From NCBI GenBank assembly GCA_913776195.1, contig CAJYMH010000029.1, positions 1-64,000 of the forward strand: a DNA stretch of 64,000 nucleotides. Reading direction: 5' to 3'. Shown piece after piece: positions 8,567 through 17,564 of this stretch. A program made the translations under genes and the position numbers. Within the stretch, counting starts at the first letter, position 1, and every line of letters begins with the position of its first letter. The notes below the pieces were generated by a model that saw nothing but the letters and a program-made list of their open reading frames with translations, was not told the origin of the DNA and searched no databases. This stretch comes from an uncultured Caulobacter sp. GTDB taxonomy: Bacteria; Pseudomonadota; Alphaproteobacteria; Caulobacterales; Caulobacteraceae.

Positions 8567-10636
8567 CTACAGCGCCACCTTCACAGACGCTCGCACCACT
8601 CTTGGCGCGCCGGGGAAGATCCAGAGGGGGCTGTAGGAGCTGGCGGCGTAGTGTTCGTCGAAGAGGTTGTCGGCCTCCAGGCGCAGAGTGACTGCTTTCG
8701 TGATCCCGTATTCCACCGCCGCTTTGGCCTTCCAGTAGGCGGGCAGGCGCACGCCGCTGCCGTCGATGGCGGCGGCGCGGTCGCCGGTGTGGGCGAGGCC
8801 GGCGGTGACCGACCATTCCGTGCCGTGCGCGGTGGGGAAGCGGCCGACCACGTACACCGAGCCCGAGTGTTCGGGCACGTTGAGCACGTCCTTGCTGGCG
8901 AAGGCGGCGTCGTCGGTTTCGGCGTCGGTCCAGGCGTAGGCGCCCACCACCTGCCAGCCCTCGCCGAGGCGCCAGGAGGCGTCCAGCTCCAGCCCCCGCG
9001 TGGTCAGCTTGCCGACCGGAGCCAGGAAGTTGGGATCGGTGGGGTCGTTGGTCAGGATGTTGCGCTTCTCGATGTCGAACCAGGTGGCGTTGACGTCGAG
9101 GCCGTCCCAGGCGCCGGACAGGCCGACCTCCCAGCCCTTGCCTTCTTCCGGCGCGAAGCCGGCGCCCGTGCGGCCCGTGCCGGAATTGAGGACGAAGGAG
9201 CGGCCGTAGCTGGCGTGCAGGGTCCAGGCCTCGGCGAGGCGGTAGCGGCCGGCCAGGCGCCAGTCGAGAGGGCTGTCCGACGCCTTGCCCACCGCGCCCG
9301 TGCGGTTGTTGCGGATCCTCTGGCGATAGTTGTCGTAGCGCATGCCGCCGACGACGCTGAGGCGGTCGGTGACCTCCCAAAGGTCCTGGGCGTAGAGCGT
9401 GAGGACCTCGCGCTTCTCGCGATTGTCGGTGAAGGGGGCCAGGGTCGGCTGCGGGCCGCCATAGACCGGGTTGTGGACGTTGATCGGATAGGGCGCGGCG
9501 GCGGTGGGGTTGCGGCGCATCCAGCGTTCCTGGAAGTCCATGGTGTAGCCCTTCACCCCCAGGCCCAGATGGTGCGCGCCGGCGGCCTGGATGCGGCCGT
9601 TCAGCTCGAGCCGGGCGGAGATGTCCTGGGTGCTGAAGTCACGCTGGCGACGCTGGCGCCACAAGGTGTCGCCGACCAGGCGGGAGTGGTCGCTGGACAG
9701 GCCTCTCAGCGTGCCGTCGCGATAGGCGAAGCCGCCGTTCAGGCTCCAGTCCTCGTTGATGCGCCAGTCGCCGGTGAGCTGGTGCCGCTCGTTGCGGAAG
9801 CGGGTCGTCCCGTCGGCGGGCTCGCCGAAATAGCGGGAACGCGGCACGGCCAGGGCGTCGCCGTTCAGGGCCGGCAGACCCCGGTCGAACGGGGTGTCGA
9901 AGCGGGTGAACTCGCCCACATAGGTCAGGCGCAGGTCGTCGGCAGGCCGCCAGGTGAGGGACGGCGCGATGACCTGGCGGTCGAGATGCACATGGTCGCG
10001 CCAGCCGTCGCTGTGCTCCGCCGCCACGACGAGCCGGGCGGCAAGGTCGTCGGTTAGCGGGCCGGTCAGGTCGACCTCGCCGCGGCGCAGGCCGAAGGAG
10101 CCGACGGTGGCGGTGAGGTTGAAGGTGCGTTCGAAACGCGGGGTCTTGGAGACGATGTTCACCCGGCCGGCGGGGTCGATGTCGCCGAACAGGGCGCCGG
10201 CGGGGCCCTTCAGGATCTCGATGCGCTCGGCGGTGGCAGGGTCGCGGGGCGGGGCCAAGCCGCGATTGGCGAGGAAGCCGTCGACGTAATACTCGGCCCC
10301 GCCGTCGGGCGTGCCCAGGAAGCCGCGGATGGCGAAGTTGTCCATCACCCCGCCGCGGTTGTTCTGCTGGCTGACGCCGCTGACCAGTTCCAGGGCGTCG
10401 GCCAGGCGGACGGCGCCCACGGCCTCCAGCAGGTCGCTTTCCACCGAACGGGAGGAGGGGGACATCCGCTCCGTGACCGATCCGGCGCTGAGGGTCACGT
10501 CGCGGACCACGCCCCGGCGGCCGAGGATGACGATCTCGCCGACCTCGTGGGCGGGGTCGGCGCGCGTCGGTTCGACCTGCGTCGTTTCAGGGGCGGCGAG
10601 CAGGCACAGGCTTGCGCAGGTCGAGAGGACGGACAC
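8567..10636 (-). CDS. TonB-dependent outer-membrane receptor (siderophore-receptor type)
   Basis: Outer-membrane active transporter of 689 residues in the TonB-dependent siderophore-receptor family. After an N-terminal export signal comes the plug domain (about 45-160, with DNFAIRGF and the ILKGPAGALFGDIDP-like motif), then a 22-strand barrel with regularly alternating strands ending in VVRASVKVAL. The GTG start at 10636 has a GGAG 5 nt upstream. An almost perfect palindrome lies 13 nt upstream of the start codon and resembles the one before the second TonB receptor (17564-19771). The site is Zur-like, so zinc or a zinc chelate is a plausible substrate. Iron siderophore uptake is the alternative. 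Confidence 0.9.
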   Translation of the reverse strand: MSVLSTCASLCLLAAPETTQVEPTRADPAHEVGEIVILGRRGVVRDVTLSAGSVTERMSPSSRSVESDLLEAVGAVRLADALELVSGVSQQNNRGGVMDNFAIRGFLGTPDGGAEYYVDGFLANRGLAPPRDPATAERIEILKGPAGALFGDIDPAGRVNIVSKTPRFERTFNLTATVGSFGLRRGEVDLTGPLTDDLAARLVVAAEHSDGWRDHVHLDRQVIAPSLTWRPADDLRLTYVGEFTRFDTPFDRGLPALNGDALAVPRSRYFGEPADGTTRFRNERHQLTGDWRINEDWSLNGGFAYRDGTLRGLSSDHSRLVGDTLWRQRRQRDFSTQDISARLELNGRIQAAGAHHLGLGVKGYTMDFQERWMRRNPTAAAPYPINVHNPVYGGPQPTLAPFTDNREKREVLTLYAQDLWEVTDRLSVVGGMRYDNYRQRIRNNRTGAVGKASDSPLDWRLAGRYRLAEAWTLHASYGRSFVLNSGTGRTGAGFAPEEGKGWEVGLSGAWDGLDVNATWFDIEKRNILTNDPTDPNFLAPVGKLTTRGLELDASWRLGEGWQVVGAYAWTDAETDDAAFASKDVLNVPEHSGSVYVVGRFPTAHGTEWSVTAGLAHTGDRAAAIDGSGVRLPAYWKAKAAVEYGITKAVTLRLEADNLFDEHYAASSYSPLWIFPGAPRVVRASVKVAL

Positions 10637-10645
10637 GGCGGCTCC

Positions 10646-10666
10646 ATTTGTAATGTTATTACATAT
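10646..10666. promoter_or_regulatory. Zur-like palindromic operator A, shared by divergent genes
   Basis: TGTAAT-GTT-ATTACA (10649-10663) is a perfect inverted repeat, and the flanks extend the symmetry with one mismatch. It agrees at 16 of 21 positions with the element upstream of the other TonB operon (19801-19821), giving a common core TGTWAT-GYT-ATWACA. It lies 13 nt from the TonB receptor start and about 20 nt from the DUF1624 start, suitable for repressing both. Confidence 0.65.
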
Positions 10667-10686
10667 CGGTTAGTGGCTTGGCCGTG

Positions 10687-11844
10687 ATGATGTCAACCGA
10701 CCGCACCGTTTCGACGCCGATAGGCCGCATCCGCTCCATCGACGCCCTGAGAGGGCTGGTGATCCTGTTGATGCTGGTGGACCACACGCGGGAGTTCTTC
10801 TTCATCCACGCGCAGGTATCGGACCCCATGGACGTGCAGGCGATTTCACCGGCCCTGTTCTTCACGCGGCTGTCGGCCCACCTCTGCGCGCCCGTGTTCG
10901 TGGCGCTGACCGGGCTGGGCGCGTGGCTTTATGGGTCCAAGCAGGGCGGGGCGAAGGCGGCCTCCAGCTTCCTGCTGAAGCGGGGCCTGTTCCTGGTGGT
11001 GCTGGAGCTGACCGTGGTCAGCTTCGCCTGGAATTTCTCCCTGACCCCGCCGACCATTTATCTGCAGGTGATCTGGGCCATCGGCCTGTCGATGATCGCC
11101 CTGGCGGGGCTGGTCCACCTGCCGCGGACGGCGCTGATCGCGGTGGGGGCGGTCATCGTGCTGGGGCACAACTTGCTCGATCCGATCAGCTTCGCTCAGG
11201 GCCAGCCGGGCCACGCGATCTGGGCGGTGCTGCATGACCGCGGGTTCATCGACCTGCCCTGGGGCGGGCGGGCGCGGACTTCATATCCGCTGCTGCCCTG
11301 GATCGGGATCGCGGCGCTGGGCTACGCCATCGGGCCGTGGTTCGCGGGCGAGGGCGCCGCGCGTCGTCGCCGGCTGGCGATCACGGGCGTGACGATGCTG
11401 GCCCTGTTCGCGGTGCTGCGGGCGATCAACGTCTATGGCGAGCCGACGCCTTGGGCGGTGCAGGGTGAGGCCCTCCGCACGGTGATGAGCGTGCTGAACC
11501 TGACCAAGTATCCGCCCTCGGCCGGCTTCGTGCTGCTGACCCTGGGCGTGGGCGCGCTGCTGCTGGCGGGGCTGGAGAAAGCGCCGGAGCGGGTGGTGGG
11601 TCTGCTGGCCGTGTTCGGCGGGGCGCCGCTGTTCTTCTATCTGATCCACCTCTACGGCCTGCATCTGCTGAACTTGGCGGGGCTAAGCCTGTTCGGTCCC
11701 AATCAGGGCGAAGCCTTCAGCCTGCCGGGCGTGGCGCAGCTGTGGCTGCTGGCGGCGGTGGTCGCGGTTCCTTGCTGGTTCGCCTGCCGCTGGTTCGCGG
11801 AGGTGAAGCGGCGGAGCGGTCGGTGGTGGATGAAATATCTGTAG
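10687..11844 (+). CDS. DUF1624/acyltransferase-like polytopic membrane protein
   Basis: Inner-membrane protein of about 385 residues with roughly ten hydrophobic helices. The N-terminus (RIRSIDALRGLVILLMLVDH) is characteristic of the DUF1624 family, related to heparan-alpha-glucosaminide N-acetyltransferase and YeiB-like acyltransferases. The substrate is unknown. The ATG at 10687 is used; a TTG at 10678 and an ATG at 10690 are in frame and no strong ribosome site discriminates between them. It is divergent from a TonB receptor and shares a Zur-like palindrome, so it may be a zinc-starvation gene. That is inference from context only. Confidence 0.75.
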   Translation: MMSTDRTVSTPIGRIRSIDALRGLVILLMLVDHTREFFFIHAQVSDPMDVQAISPALFFTRLSAHLCAPVFVALTGLGAWLYGSKQGGAKAASSFLLKRGLFLVVLELTVVSFAWNFSLTPPTIYLQVIWAIGLSMIALAGLVHLPRTALIAVGAVIVLGHNLLDPISFAQGQPGHAIWAVLHDRGFIDLPWGGRARTSYPLLPWIGIAALGYAIGPWFAGEGAARRRRLAITGVTMLALFAVLRAINVYGEPTPWAVQGEALRTVMSVLNLTKYPPSAGFVLLTLGVGALLLAGLEKAPERVVGLLAVFGGAPLFFYLIHLYGLHLLNLAGLSLFGPNQGEAFSLPGVAQLWLLAAVVAVPCWFACRWFAEVKRRSGRWWMKYL

Positions 11845-11854
11845 AACCTCAAAC

Positions 11855-11910
11855 CCGCTCATCCCCGCCCCCGGGGCCGGGCAAGCGCGCCCGAGGGCGG
11901 GGATGAGCGG
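11855..11910. repeat. 16-bp-arm palindrome, CCGCTCATCCCCG family, copy 2; probable bidirectional terminator
   Basis: CCGCTCATCCCCGCCC and GGGCGGGGATGAGCGG form a perfect 16-bp stem, with further internal pairing (CGGG/CCCG), between two convergent genes. It belongs to the same repeat family as 8474-8544 and 27825-27901 and would be a strong RNA hairpin in both directions. Confidence 0.75.
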
Positions 11911-11923
11911 AGAGCGGTGGCCC

Positions 11924-12982
11924 CTACGCGTCCTGCAACGACGCGTTGTCGATGACGAAGCGGTACTTCACGTCGCTGCGCTGCATGCGTTCATAGGCCT
12001 CGTCGATCTGCTGGATGCGGATCATCTCGATCTCCGAGACGATGCCGTGTTCGGCGCAGAAATCGAGCATCTCCTGGGTCTCGGCGATGCCGCCGATCAG
12101 CGAGCCGGCGATAGCTTTGCGGCCGAAGATCAGCGCGCCGACGTCCGGCGACGGGTGCGAATGCTCCGGCACGCCGACCAGGCACAGGGTCCCGTCACGC
12201 TTCAGCAGGGCGGTATAGGCGTCCAGGTTGTGGCTGACCGACACGGTGTTGAGGATGAAGTCGAAGGTGCCGGCGTGGGCCGCCATCTCGTCGGCGTTGC
12301 GCGAGACGATCACCTCGTCGGCGCCCAGGTCCAGGGCTTCCTGGCGCTTGGATTCCGAGGTGGTGAAGGCCACTGTGCGGGCGCCCATGGCGTGGGCCAG
12401 CTTGACCCCCATGTGGCCCAGACCGCCGATGCCGACGATGCCGACCTTCTTGCCCGGACCGGCCTTCCAGTGGCGCAGGGGCGAGTAGGTGGTGATGCCG
12501 GCGCACAGCAGCGGGGCGACGGCGGCGAGCTGTTCCGGCGCATGCTTGATGCTGAGCACGAAGTCCTGATCGACCACGATGCGGTCGGAATAGCCGCCCA
12601 TTGTGTGGCCCGGAGCGTCGTCGGTCGGGCCGTTGTAGGTGCCGACGAAGCCGGAGCCGACGCAGTATTGCTCAAGGCCTTCGTCGCAGGAGCCGCAGCT
12701 CTTGCAGCTGCCGACCATGCAGCCGACGCCGACGATATCGCCTTCCTTGAACTTGCTGACGCTCGCGCCGACGGCGGAGACGCGGCCGACGATCTCGTGG
12801 CCTGGGACGCAGGGGTAGAGCGTCCCCGCCCATTCCGAGCGAACCGTGTGGAGGTCGGAATGACAGACGCCGCAATAGGCGATCTCGATCTGAACATCCT
12901 TGGGGCCCGGCGCGCGGCGCTGGATGTCGATGGGCTCGAGCGGCTTGTCGGCTGCGTAAGCGCCGTAGGCTTTGGTGGTCAT
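11924..12982 (-). CDS. Zinc-dependent alcohol dehydrogenase/aldehyde reductase (YahK/CAD type)
   Basis: Medium-chain dehydrogenase/reductase of 352 residues, cytosolic, NAD(P)(H)-dependent oxidation of alcohols or reduction of aldehydes. Catalytic zinc ligands Cys37 (CGVCHSDLH) and His62/Glu63 (PGHE) are present, as is the structural-zinc cysteine cluster (C88, C93, C96, C99 and C107) and the nucleotide motif GIGGLGHMGV. It is closest in pattern to YahK/Ahr-type aldehyde reductases. The ATG at 12982 begins the conserved MTTKAYGAYA N-terminus; an in-frame ATG 75 nt upstream would add a non-conserved tail. It is divergent from a LysR gene with a perfect palindrome between them, so LysR control is likely. 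Confidence 0.92.
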   Translation of the reverse strand: MTTKAYGAYAADKPLEPIDIQRRAPGPKDVQIEIAYCGVCHSDLHTVRSEWAGTLYPCVPGHEIVGRVSAVGASVSKFKEGDIVGVGCMVGSCKSCGSCDEGLEQYCVGSGFVGTYNGPTDDAPGHTMGGYSDRIVVDQDFVLSIKHAPEQLAAVAPLLCAGITTYSPLRHWKAGPGKKVGIVGIGGLGHMGVKLAHAMGARTVAFTTSESKRQEALDLGADEVIVSRNADEMAAHAGTFDFILNTVSVSHNLDAYTALLKRDGTLCLVGVPEHSHPSPDVGALIFGRKAIAGSLIGGIAETQEMLDFCAEHGIVSEIEMIRIQQIDEAYERMQRSDVKYRFVIDNASLQDA

Positions 12983-13089
12983 GGAGGTCGCCTGGGTCTG
13001 GGTTGTGATGAGGGCACCGCGGGGGCGTCGCCGGGACGTAAGGTAAGGCTTTCCCATTCCCGCGATTAGACGGGGAAAGCTGCATGCAG

Positions 13090-13108
13090 TTATGAATGAG
13101 ATTCATAA
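13090..13108. promoter_or_regulatory. Palindromic LysR-type operator
   Basis: TTATGAAT-GAG-ATTCATAA is a perfect inverted repeat with 8-bp arms and fits the T-N11-A core of LysR-type binding sites. It lies between the divergent alcohol dehydrogenase and LysR genes, 21 nt before the LysR start. Confidence 0.7.
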
Positions 13109-13128
13109 TTCGCAGTGCGGAGGCGATC

Positions 13129-14025
13129 ATGGTCCGGACCAACATCAACGACCTGACCGCCTTTCTGGAGGTGGCCCGGGTTCGCAGCTTCACCCGCGCG
13201 GCGGCCAAGCTGGGCGTCTCGCAGTCCGCCCTGAGCCACACTATCCGGGGGCTGGAGACGCGGCTGGGCGTGCGGCTGCTGACCCGCACCACGCGCAACG
13301 TGACCACGACGGAGGCCGGCGACAGGCTGCTGCACAGCGTAGGCCCGCGCCTGGACGAGATCGACGCCGAGCTGGCGGCCTTGAGCGAATTGCGCGACCG
13401 GCCGGCGGGCAATTTTCGGCTCACGGCGACGGAACACGCGGCGGCGACCGTGATCGTACCGGCCCTGAACCGGCTGCTGCCGCTGCACCCCGACATCAAT
13501 GTGGAGGTGGTGGTCGATTACGGCCTGACCGACATCGTGGCGGAGCGCTACGATGCGGGCATCCGCTTCGGCGGGACGGTGGCCAAGGACATGATCGCCG
13601 TGCCGGTGGGGCCGGACCTGCGAATGATGGCGGCGGCGTCGCCGGCCTATTTCGCCGAGCGGCCGAAACCGCGCACGCCCCAGGAACTGACGGCGCACAA
13701 CTGCATCAACATGCGTTTGCCGACGCATGGGGCGCTTTATGCCTGGGAGTTCGACGACAGAGACGGGCGCGAGCTGCGGGTGCGGGTCGAGGGACAGCTG
13801 GTGTTCAACAGCGGCGATCTGATCATCGACGCCGCCCTGCGGGGGATGGGGATCGCCTTCCTGCCGGACGCGATGCTTCAGGCGTATGTGGACCGGGGCG
13901 AGCTGGTCCACGTCCTGGCCGACTGGTGCGCACCGTTCGCCGGCTATCACCTCTACTACCCCAGCCGCCGCCAGCAGACCCCGGCCTTCGCCCTGCTGGT
14001 GGAGGCGATGCGGCTTCGGGGCTAG
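13129..14025 (+). CDS. LysR-family transcriptional regulator
   Basis: DNA-binding regulator of 298 residues: an N-terminal winged HTH (about 1-60, with SFTRAAAKLGVSQSALSHTI) and a periplasmic-binding-protein-like effector domain (about 90-295). The ATG at 13129 follows GGAGG with 5-nt spacing; upstream in-frame codons were rejected. Sequence such as the RTTRNVTTTEAG region resembles regulators divergent from YahK-type reductases. It probably controls the neighbouring dehydrogenase and itself through the palindrome at 13090. The inducer is unknown. The stop is 4 nt from the convergent ABC ATPase gene. Confidence 0.93.
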   Translation: MVRTNINDLTAFLEVARVRSFTRAAAKLGVSQSALSHTIRGLETRLGVRLLTRTTRNVTTTEAGDRLLHSVGPRLDEIDAELAALSELRDRPAGNFRLTATEHAAATVIVPALNRLLPLHPDINVEVVVDYGLTDIVAERYDAGIRFGGTVAKDMIAVPVGPDLRMMAAASPAYFAERPKPRTPQELTAHNCINMRLPTHGALYAWEFDDRDGRELRVRVEGQLVFNSGDLIIDAALRGMGIAFLPDAMLQAYVDRGELVHVLADWCAPFAGYHLYYPSRRQQTPAFALLVEAMRLRG

Positions 14026-14029
14026 GCCG

Positions 14030-14740
14030 TCAGGCGGTGACGGCCATCTCCTCCAGATAGAGGGCTTCCAGGTCCTGGGCGGTGACCGAGGCGGCGGGCA
14101 GGGTGCGGCGCAGCTTCCCGGCGCGCATCAGGCCGATGGTGTCGCCGACCTGGCGCGCGCGGAACAGGTCGTGGGTGGCCATGAGGATCGCGGCGCCGCG
14201 GTCGCGCTGGCGGCTGAGCAGTTCGTGGAATTCCGCCGAGGCCTGGGGGTCGAGGCCGGAGGTCGGCTCGTCCAGCAGCAGGGCCTTGGCCTGCTTGGCG
14301 ATGGCCAGGGCGATGCCGACCTTCTGGCGCATGCCCTTGGAATAGCCGGAGACGCGACGGTCGAAGGCGGCCTCCTGCAACCCCGCCTCGGCCAGGCAGG
14401 CCTTGAGGCGGGCGGGAGAACGGTCCTCCACCTGACCCAGGTCGGCGAAGTAAGCGAGGTTCTCCAGCCCCGTCAGCTCGTCATAGAGGGCGACCATTTC
14501 GGGGATGTAGAGCAGGCAGCGGCGGGCCTGCAGCGGGTCCTTCGACACCTCGATCCCGTCGATGGCGGCCGAGCCGGCGGTGGGCTGCAGCAGTCCGAGG
14601 AACAGCTTGATGGTCGTCGACTTGCCAGCGCCGTTGGCGCCGAGCAGGCAGTAGATCTCGCCCGGCGCGACATTAAGGTCGAGGCGGTCCAGCGCGACGT
14701 GCGCGCCGTAAGTCTTGGTCAGTCCGGTCGCCTTGAGCAT
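14030..14740 (-). CDS. ABC transporter ATP-binding protein
   Basis: Cytoplasmic ATPase of 236 residues for the two permeases encoded just upstream. Walker A GANGAGKST (Lys40), a Q-loop region, the signature YSKGMRQKVGIA (a variant of LSGGQ) and Walker B LLLDEPTSGLD are all present. The type is the ABC-2/DrrA/NatA-like group. A GGAG precedes the ATG by a normal distance. It is the last gene of the TonB receptor-permease-permease-ATPase operon (19771 to 14030). From the Zur-like site at the operon promoter it may be the energising subunit of a ZnuGHI-like zinc system as described in Caulobacter; an export function is the alternative. Confidence 0.93.
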   Translation of the reverse strand: MLKATGLTKTYGAHVALDRLDLNVAPGEIYCLLGANGAGKSTTIKLFLGLLQPTAGSAAIDGIEVSKDPLQARRCLLYIPEMVALYDELTGLENLAYFADLGQVEDRSPARLKACLAEAGLQEAAFDRRVSGYSKGMRQKVGIALAIAKQAKALLLDEPTSGLDPQASAEFHELLSRQRDRGAAILMATHDLFRARQVGDTIGLMRAGKLRRTLPAASVTAQDLEALYLEEMAVTA

Positions 14741-14751
14741 GGCGGCGTCTC

Positions 14752-16143
14752 CTAGAGGCTGGCGGCCGCGCGGCGGCCGAGAACGGCGCCGGCGACGAGA
14801 AGGGCGATGGCGAAGGCGAGGGCGCCCAGATCGGCGAGCACGCCGGTCTGGAAGGCGCCGGCCGGAGCCTCGCGGAACTGGAAGCGGGGCAGACGGTCGT
14901 AGTCTTCGGAGGCCAGCGGCTGGTCGTTCTTCAGCCGCTCGCCCAGCCAGATCTTGGTTTGGGCGGTGAAGGCCAGGGCCTGGGACTGGAAGCTGACCGC
15001 GCGGTCGGCGTCCGCCCCGGCGATGCGGTCCAGAGCGTCTTGCGCCGCCACCGACGGCAGGAAGAGCCGCAAGGTGTCGAGAACGGCGCGGCGTTCGGCG
15101 CGGGCGTTCAGCTGGCCCTGGACCAGCGGGGCGAGGCGTTGATCCTCCACCGTCCGCTCCTTGAAGAAGTTGCGGATGCGGTCGGGGATTTTCGGCGCGG
15201 GATCGGCGACGACCTCCGGTCCGCGCGCTTCGCGGATCTGGCGCTGCTCCTTGCGGATGGCGCGGCTCTGCTCCAGGTAGGCGGCGGAGAAGCGCATCTC
15301 CGACGGGGCGGGCGACAGGACGTTGGCGGCGGCCAGGGCCAGGGCCGGAACCAGGACCACGACGGCCAGCCAGGCCGCGCCGCCAGCCAGGGCGGCCTCG
15401 GTCGAGCGGCTTGCGAAGACGTTGATCAAGGTCGCCAGGGCGATCCAGAACAGGCCGTAGACGATCACCACCAGAGCCGTCGCGATCAGGCCGTCGGGTT
15501 GCGCCGCCCCGAAGGCGACGAGCGTCAGGAGGACGATGGCCATGACCGGCGTCAGCAGGACGATCGCCCGCGCCAAGGCCTTGCCGCCCAGCAGGGTCAG
15601 CGGGCCGACCGGCTGGGACAGGACCAGGGCGGCGATGCCGCGTTCACGCTCCCGCGACCACAGGTCGAAAGCGGCGGCGAGCAGCACCAGCGGCAGGATG
15701 AAGACGATGACGAAGGCCAGGTCGAAGCGGCCGGCGGCCCGCACGGCGGGATTGTCCACGTCGACCTTGAAGGCGTCGAACATGGTGATGTCCTGCAGCG
15801 GGATCATCCGTGCGGCGTAGGGGTAGGCCTCCGCCTGACCGATGGAGAGGGGCGCCATGGCGCCGGGACTGAGCACCAGGCGGAAGGGCGCGAGCTGCGG
15901 GGTGGCCGAGAACGGCCAGGTCCCAGCGGGCGCCTCGGCCAACTGTTCGCGCCGCATCTCCACCAGCGGGCCTATCTCCTCGTTGATGAGCTGGACGGTG
16001 GCGGCGCGCGCCTTCGCCCAGTGGGCGCCGTTCCAGGCGCCATAGGCGGCCAGGGCGGCGAACAGGACGAGGAGCCAGGGCAGGGCGCGGTCACGTAGGG
16101 CGCGCCGCAGTTCGTGACGGGTGATGGCGACGAGCGTCGTCAT
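14752..16143 (-). CDS. ABC-2-type permease, DUF3526 family (second permease)
   Basis: Inner-membrane permease of 463 residues. The N-terminal helix (about 20-40) is followed by a long extracytoplasmic region, then a block of six or so helices and a C-terminal helix just before the end. This is the arrangement of DUF3526 permeases. The ATG at 16143 begins MTTLVAITRHELRRALRD, and this start overlaps the upstream permease stop in an ATGA, which fixes the start. It forms a permease pair with the preceding gene, with which it shares layout but only modest sequence similarity. Confidence 0.85.
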   Translation of the reverse strand: MTTLVAITRHELRRALRDRALPWLLVLFAALAAYGAWNGAHWAKARAATVQLINEEIGPLVEMRREQLAEAPAGTWPFSATPQLAPFRLVLSPGAMAPLSIGQAEAYPYAARMIPLQDITMFDAFKVDVDNPAVRAAGRFDLAFVIVFILPLVLLAAAFDLWSRERERGIAALVLSQPVGPLTLLGGKALARAIVLLTPVMAIVLLTLVAFGAAQPDGLIATALVVIVYGLFWIALATLINVFASRSTEAALAGGAAWLAVVVLVPALALAAANVLSPAPSEMRFSAAYLEQSRAIRKEQRQIREARGPEVVADPAPKIPDRIRNFFKERTVEDQRLAPLVQGQLNARAERRAVLDTLRLFLPSVAAQDALDRIAGADADRAVSFQSQALAFTAQTKIWLGERLKNDQPLASEDYDRLPRFQFREAPAGAFQTGVLADLGALAFAIALLVAGAVLGRRAAASL

Positions 16144-17564
16144 GTGGTGCGCTCCAGGCGGGTCGCGGCGAAGGCGGCGAAGGCGAGGCTGGCCAGCAGC
16201 CAAGCGATGAGGATCTTCAGGTTGGCGACCTGCGCGGCCCAGGCCTCGGCCGGGGTGGTCGGGCGATGCTCGAACTTCAGGTCGGCCCCGATCTTCGATA
16301 CGTCGGCGAGATAGGGATCGTCGGTGTTCGGACGGTTGGTCCGAACGTCGCCGTTCAGGCTCTGGATCAGAGCGTAACGGTAGGTCTCCGCCTCGCTGAG
16401 GAAGAGGCGGTGGGCGGCGAAGTCCGTGCCGGCGAAGGCGCGGGACCAGGGACCGACGGCCATGGCGGGCGAGGCGAGGCTGAAGGCCTGCTGCACCGCG
16501 TCCTGCCGGCCATAGGCGCCGAACAGGGCCTCGTAGTGACGGTTGTAGGTGTCGGTGGAGTTCTTCTCGCCGAACTCCAGGGCTACGCCGGAGAAGTTGA
16601 ACGGCAGGTCCTCAACCTTCGACACGCCGTACTGCTTGAGCAGGCTTTGCTTCAGGGCGTCGAGGCGCTCGTCGGCCGGGTCATGGCCGGAGACGCCGTT
16701 CTTGGCTTCGTCGGTGACGGCCGCCTCGAAGGCGGGGGCGCTGGGCGTGGGGTGCAGACCCTCGGCCAGGGCCGGGGCTATGCGGGGGACCAAGAGGGTC
16801 GAGACCGCCCAGAAGCCGAGCATCAGGACCAGGCTGGCGCGCGCCGAGGACAGCAGGGCAGAGGCCCCGATGGTCAGGGCGGCGAAGGTGGTGAGATAGA
16901 GGCCGTAGCCCGCGGTGATGGCGAGCAGACCCACGGCCTCCGCCGCCGAGGCGCCGCCGAGCGCGAGGACAAACCCGCCGGTGAGCGCGAACGCCGCCAG
17001 CAGGATGAGGCCCGCTGCGGCCAGGCCGATCAGCCGGCCGAACACCAGGGTGCGGGCCGAGGCGCCGGCGCCCAACTCCTGCTTCAGCCGCTCTCGCGCG
17101 CGTTCGCCGGAGAAGATGCTGAAACCGGCGAGTATGATCAGCAGCGGCCCCACCACCTGCAGCGCCCAGGCGGCGGAGAACCCGCCGAAGCGGCTGATGG
17201 CGGTCCCGCCTTCCATGGGGCGGTCTCGGGAGGGGTTCTGGGAATGGCCCTCCAGCCTGACCGACGAGCCGAGGAAGTCGCTCAGTCCCGGTTCGAAGGC
17301 GGCGAGGCGAGAGACCGGCGCATAGACGGTGCGGCCGGCATGAGCCGCGCCGTGCGGATTGATAGGTCCGAGATTGTCCCACAGGGCCTGGTCCTGGACA
17401 GTCGCGGCCCGCCGCTCCAGCGCCTGGGCGTGGAGGCGCGCGGCGCCGGTGGCCAGGCTGGCCGCCGCCAGCAGCAGGATCGCCACGGACAGCAGCCGCA
17501 GGCGGTTGTCGCGGGCCATAAGCCGAAGCTGGTTCCCTGCGACCACGAAGAGCGGCGAGGCCAT
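16140..17564 (-). CDS. ABC-2-type permease, DUF3526 family (first permease)
   Basis: Inner-membrane permease of 474 residues: TM1 at about 20-42, an extracytoplasmic domain of about 90 residues, a helix cluster at about 130-265, a second extracytoplasmic domain and a last helix at about 445-465. The N-terminus MASPLFVVAGNQLRLMARDN is typical for the ABC-2 group. Its start overlaps the stop of the TonB receptor gene by one base (TGATG), so receptor and permease are translationally coupled. That is unusual physical evidence that outer- and inner-membrane parts serve one substrate. Confidence 0.85.
   Translation of the reverse strand: MASPLFVVAGNQLRLMARDNRLRLLSVAILLLAAASLATGAARLHAQALERRAATVQDQALWDNLGPINPHGAAHAGRTVYAPVSRLAAFEPGLSDFLGSSVRLEGHSQNPSRDRPMEGGTAISRFGGFSAAWALQVVGPLLIILAGFSIFSGERARERLKQELGAGASARTLVFGRLIGLAAAGLILLAAFALTGGFVLALGGASAAEAVGLLAITAGYGLYLTTFAALTIGASALLSSARASLVLMLGFWAVSTLLVPRIAPALAEGLHPTPSAPAFEAAVTDEAKNGVSGHDPADERLDALKQSLLKQYGVSKVEDLPFNFSGVALEFGEKNSTDTYNRHYEALFGAYGRQDAVQQAFSLASPAMAVGPWSRAFAGTDFAAHRLFLSEAETYRYALIQSLNGDVRTNRPNTDDPYLADVSKIGADLKFEHRPTTPAEAWAAQVANLKILIAWLLASLAFAAFAATRLERTT

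Noticed and set aside
8651..10057. 468-codon open frame antisense to the first TonB receptor
   Set aside because: Composition is that of a shadow frame; the minus strand encodes a complete receptor.
10646..10666. Fur box reading of the TonB receptor palindrome
   Set aside because: Comparison with the 7-1-7 Fur pattern TGATAATNATTATCA matches only about 6 of 14 positions, while the 3-nt-centred Zur-type symmetry is perfect.
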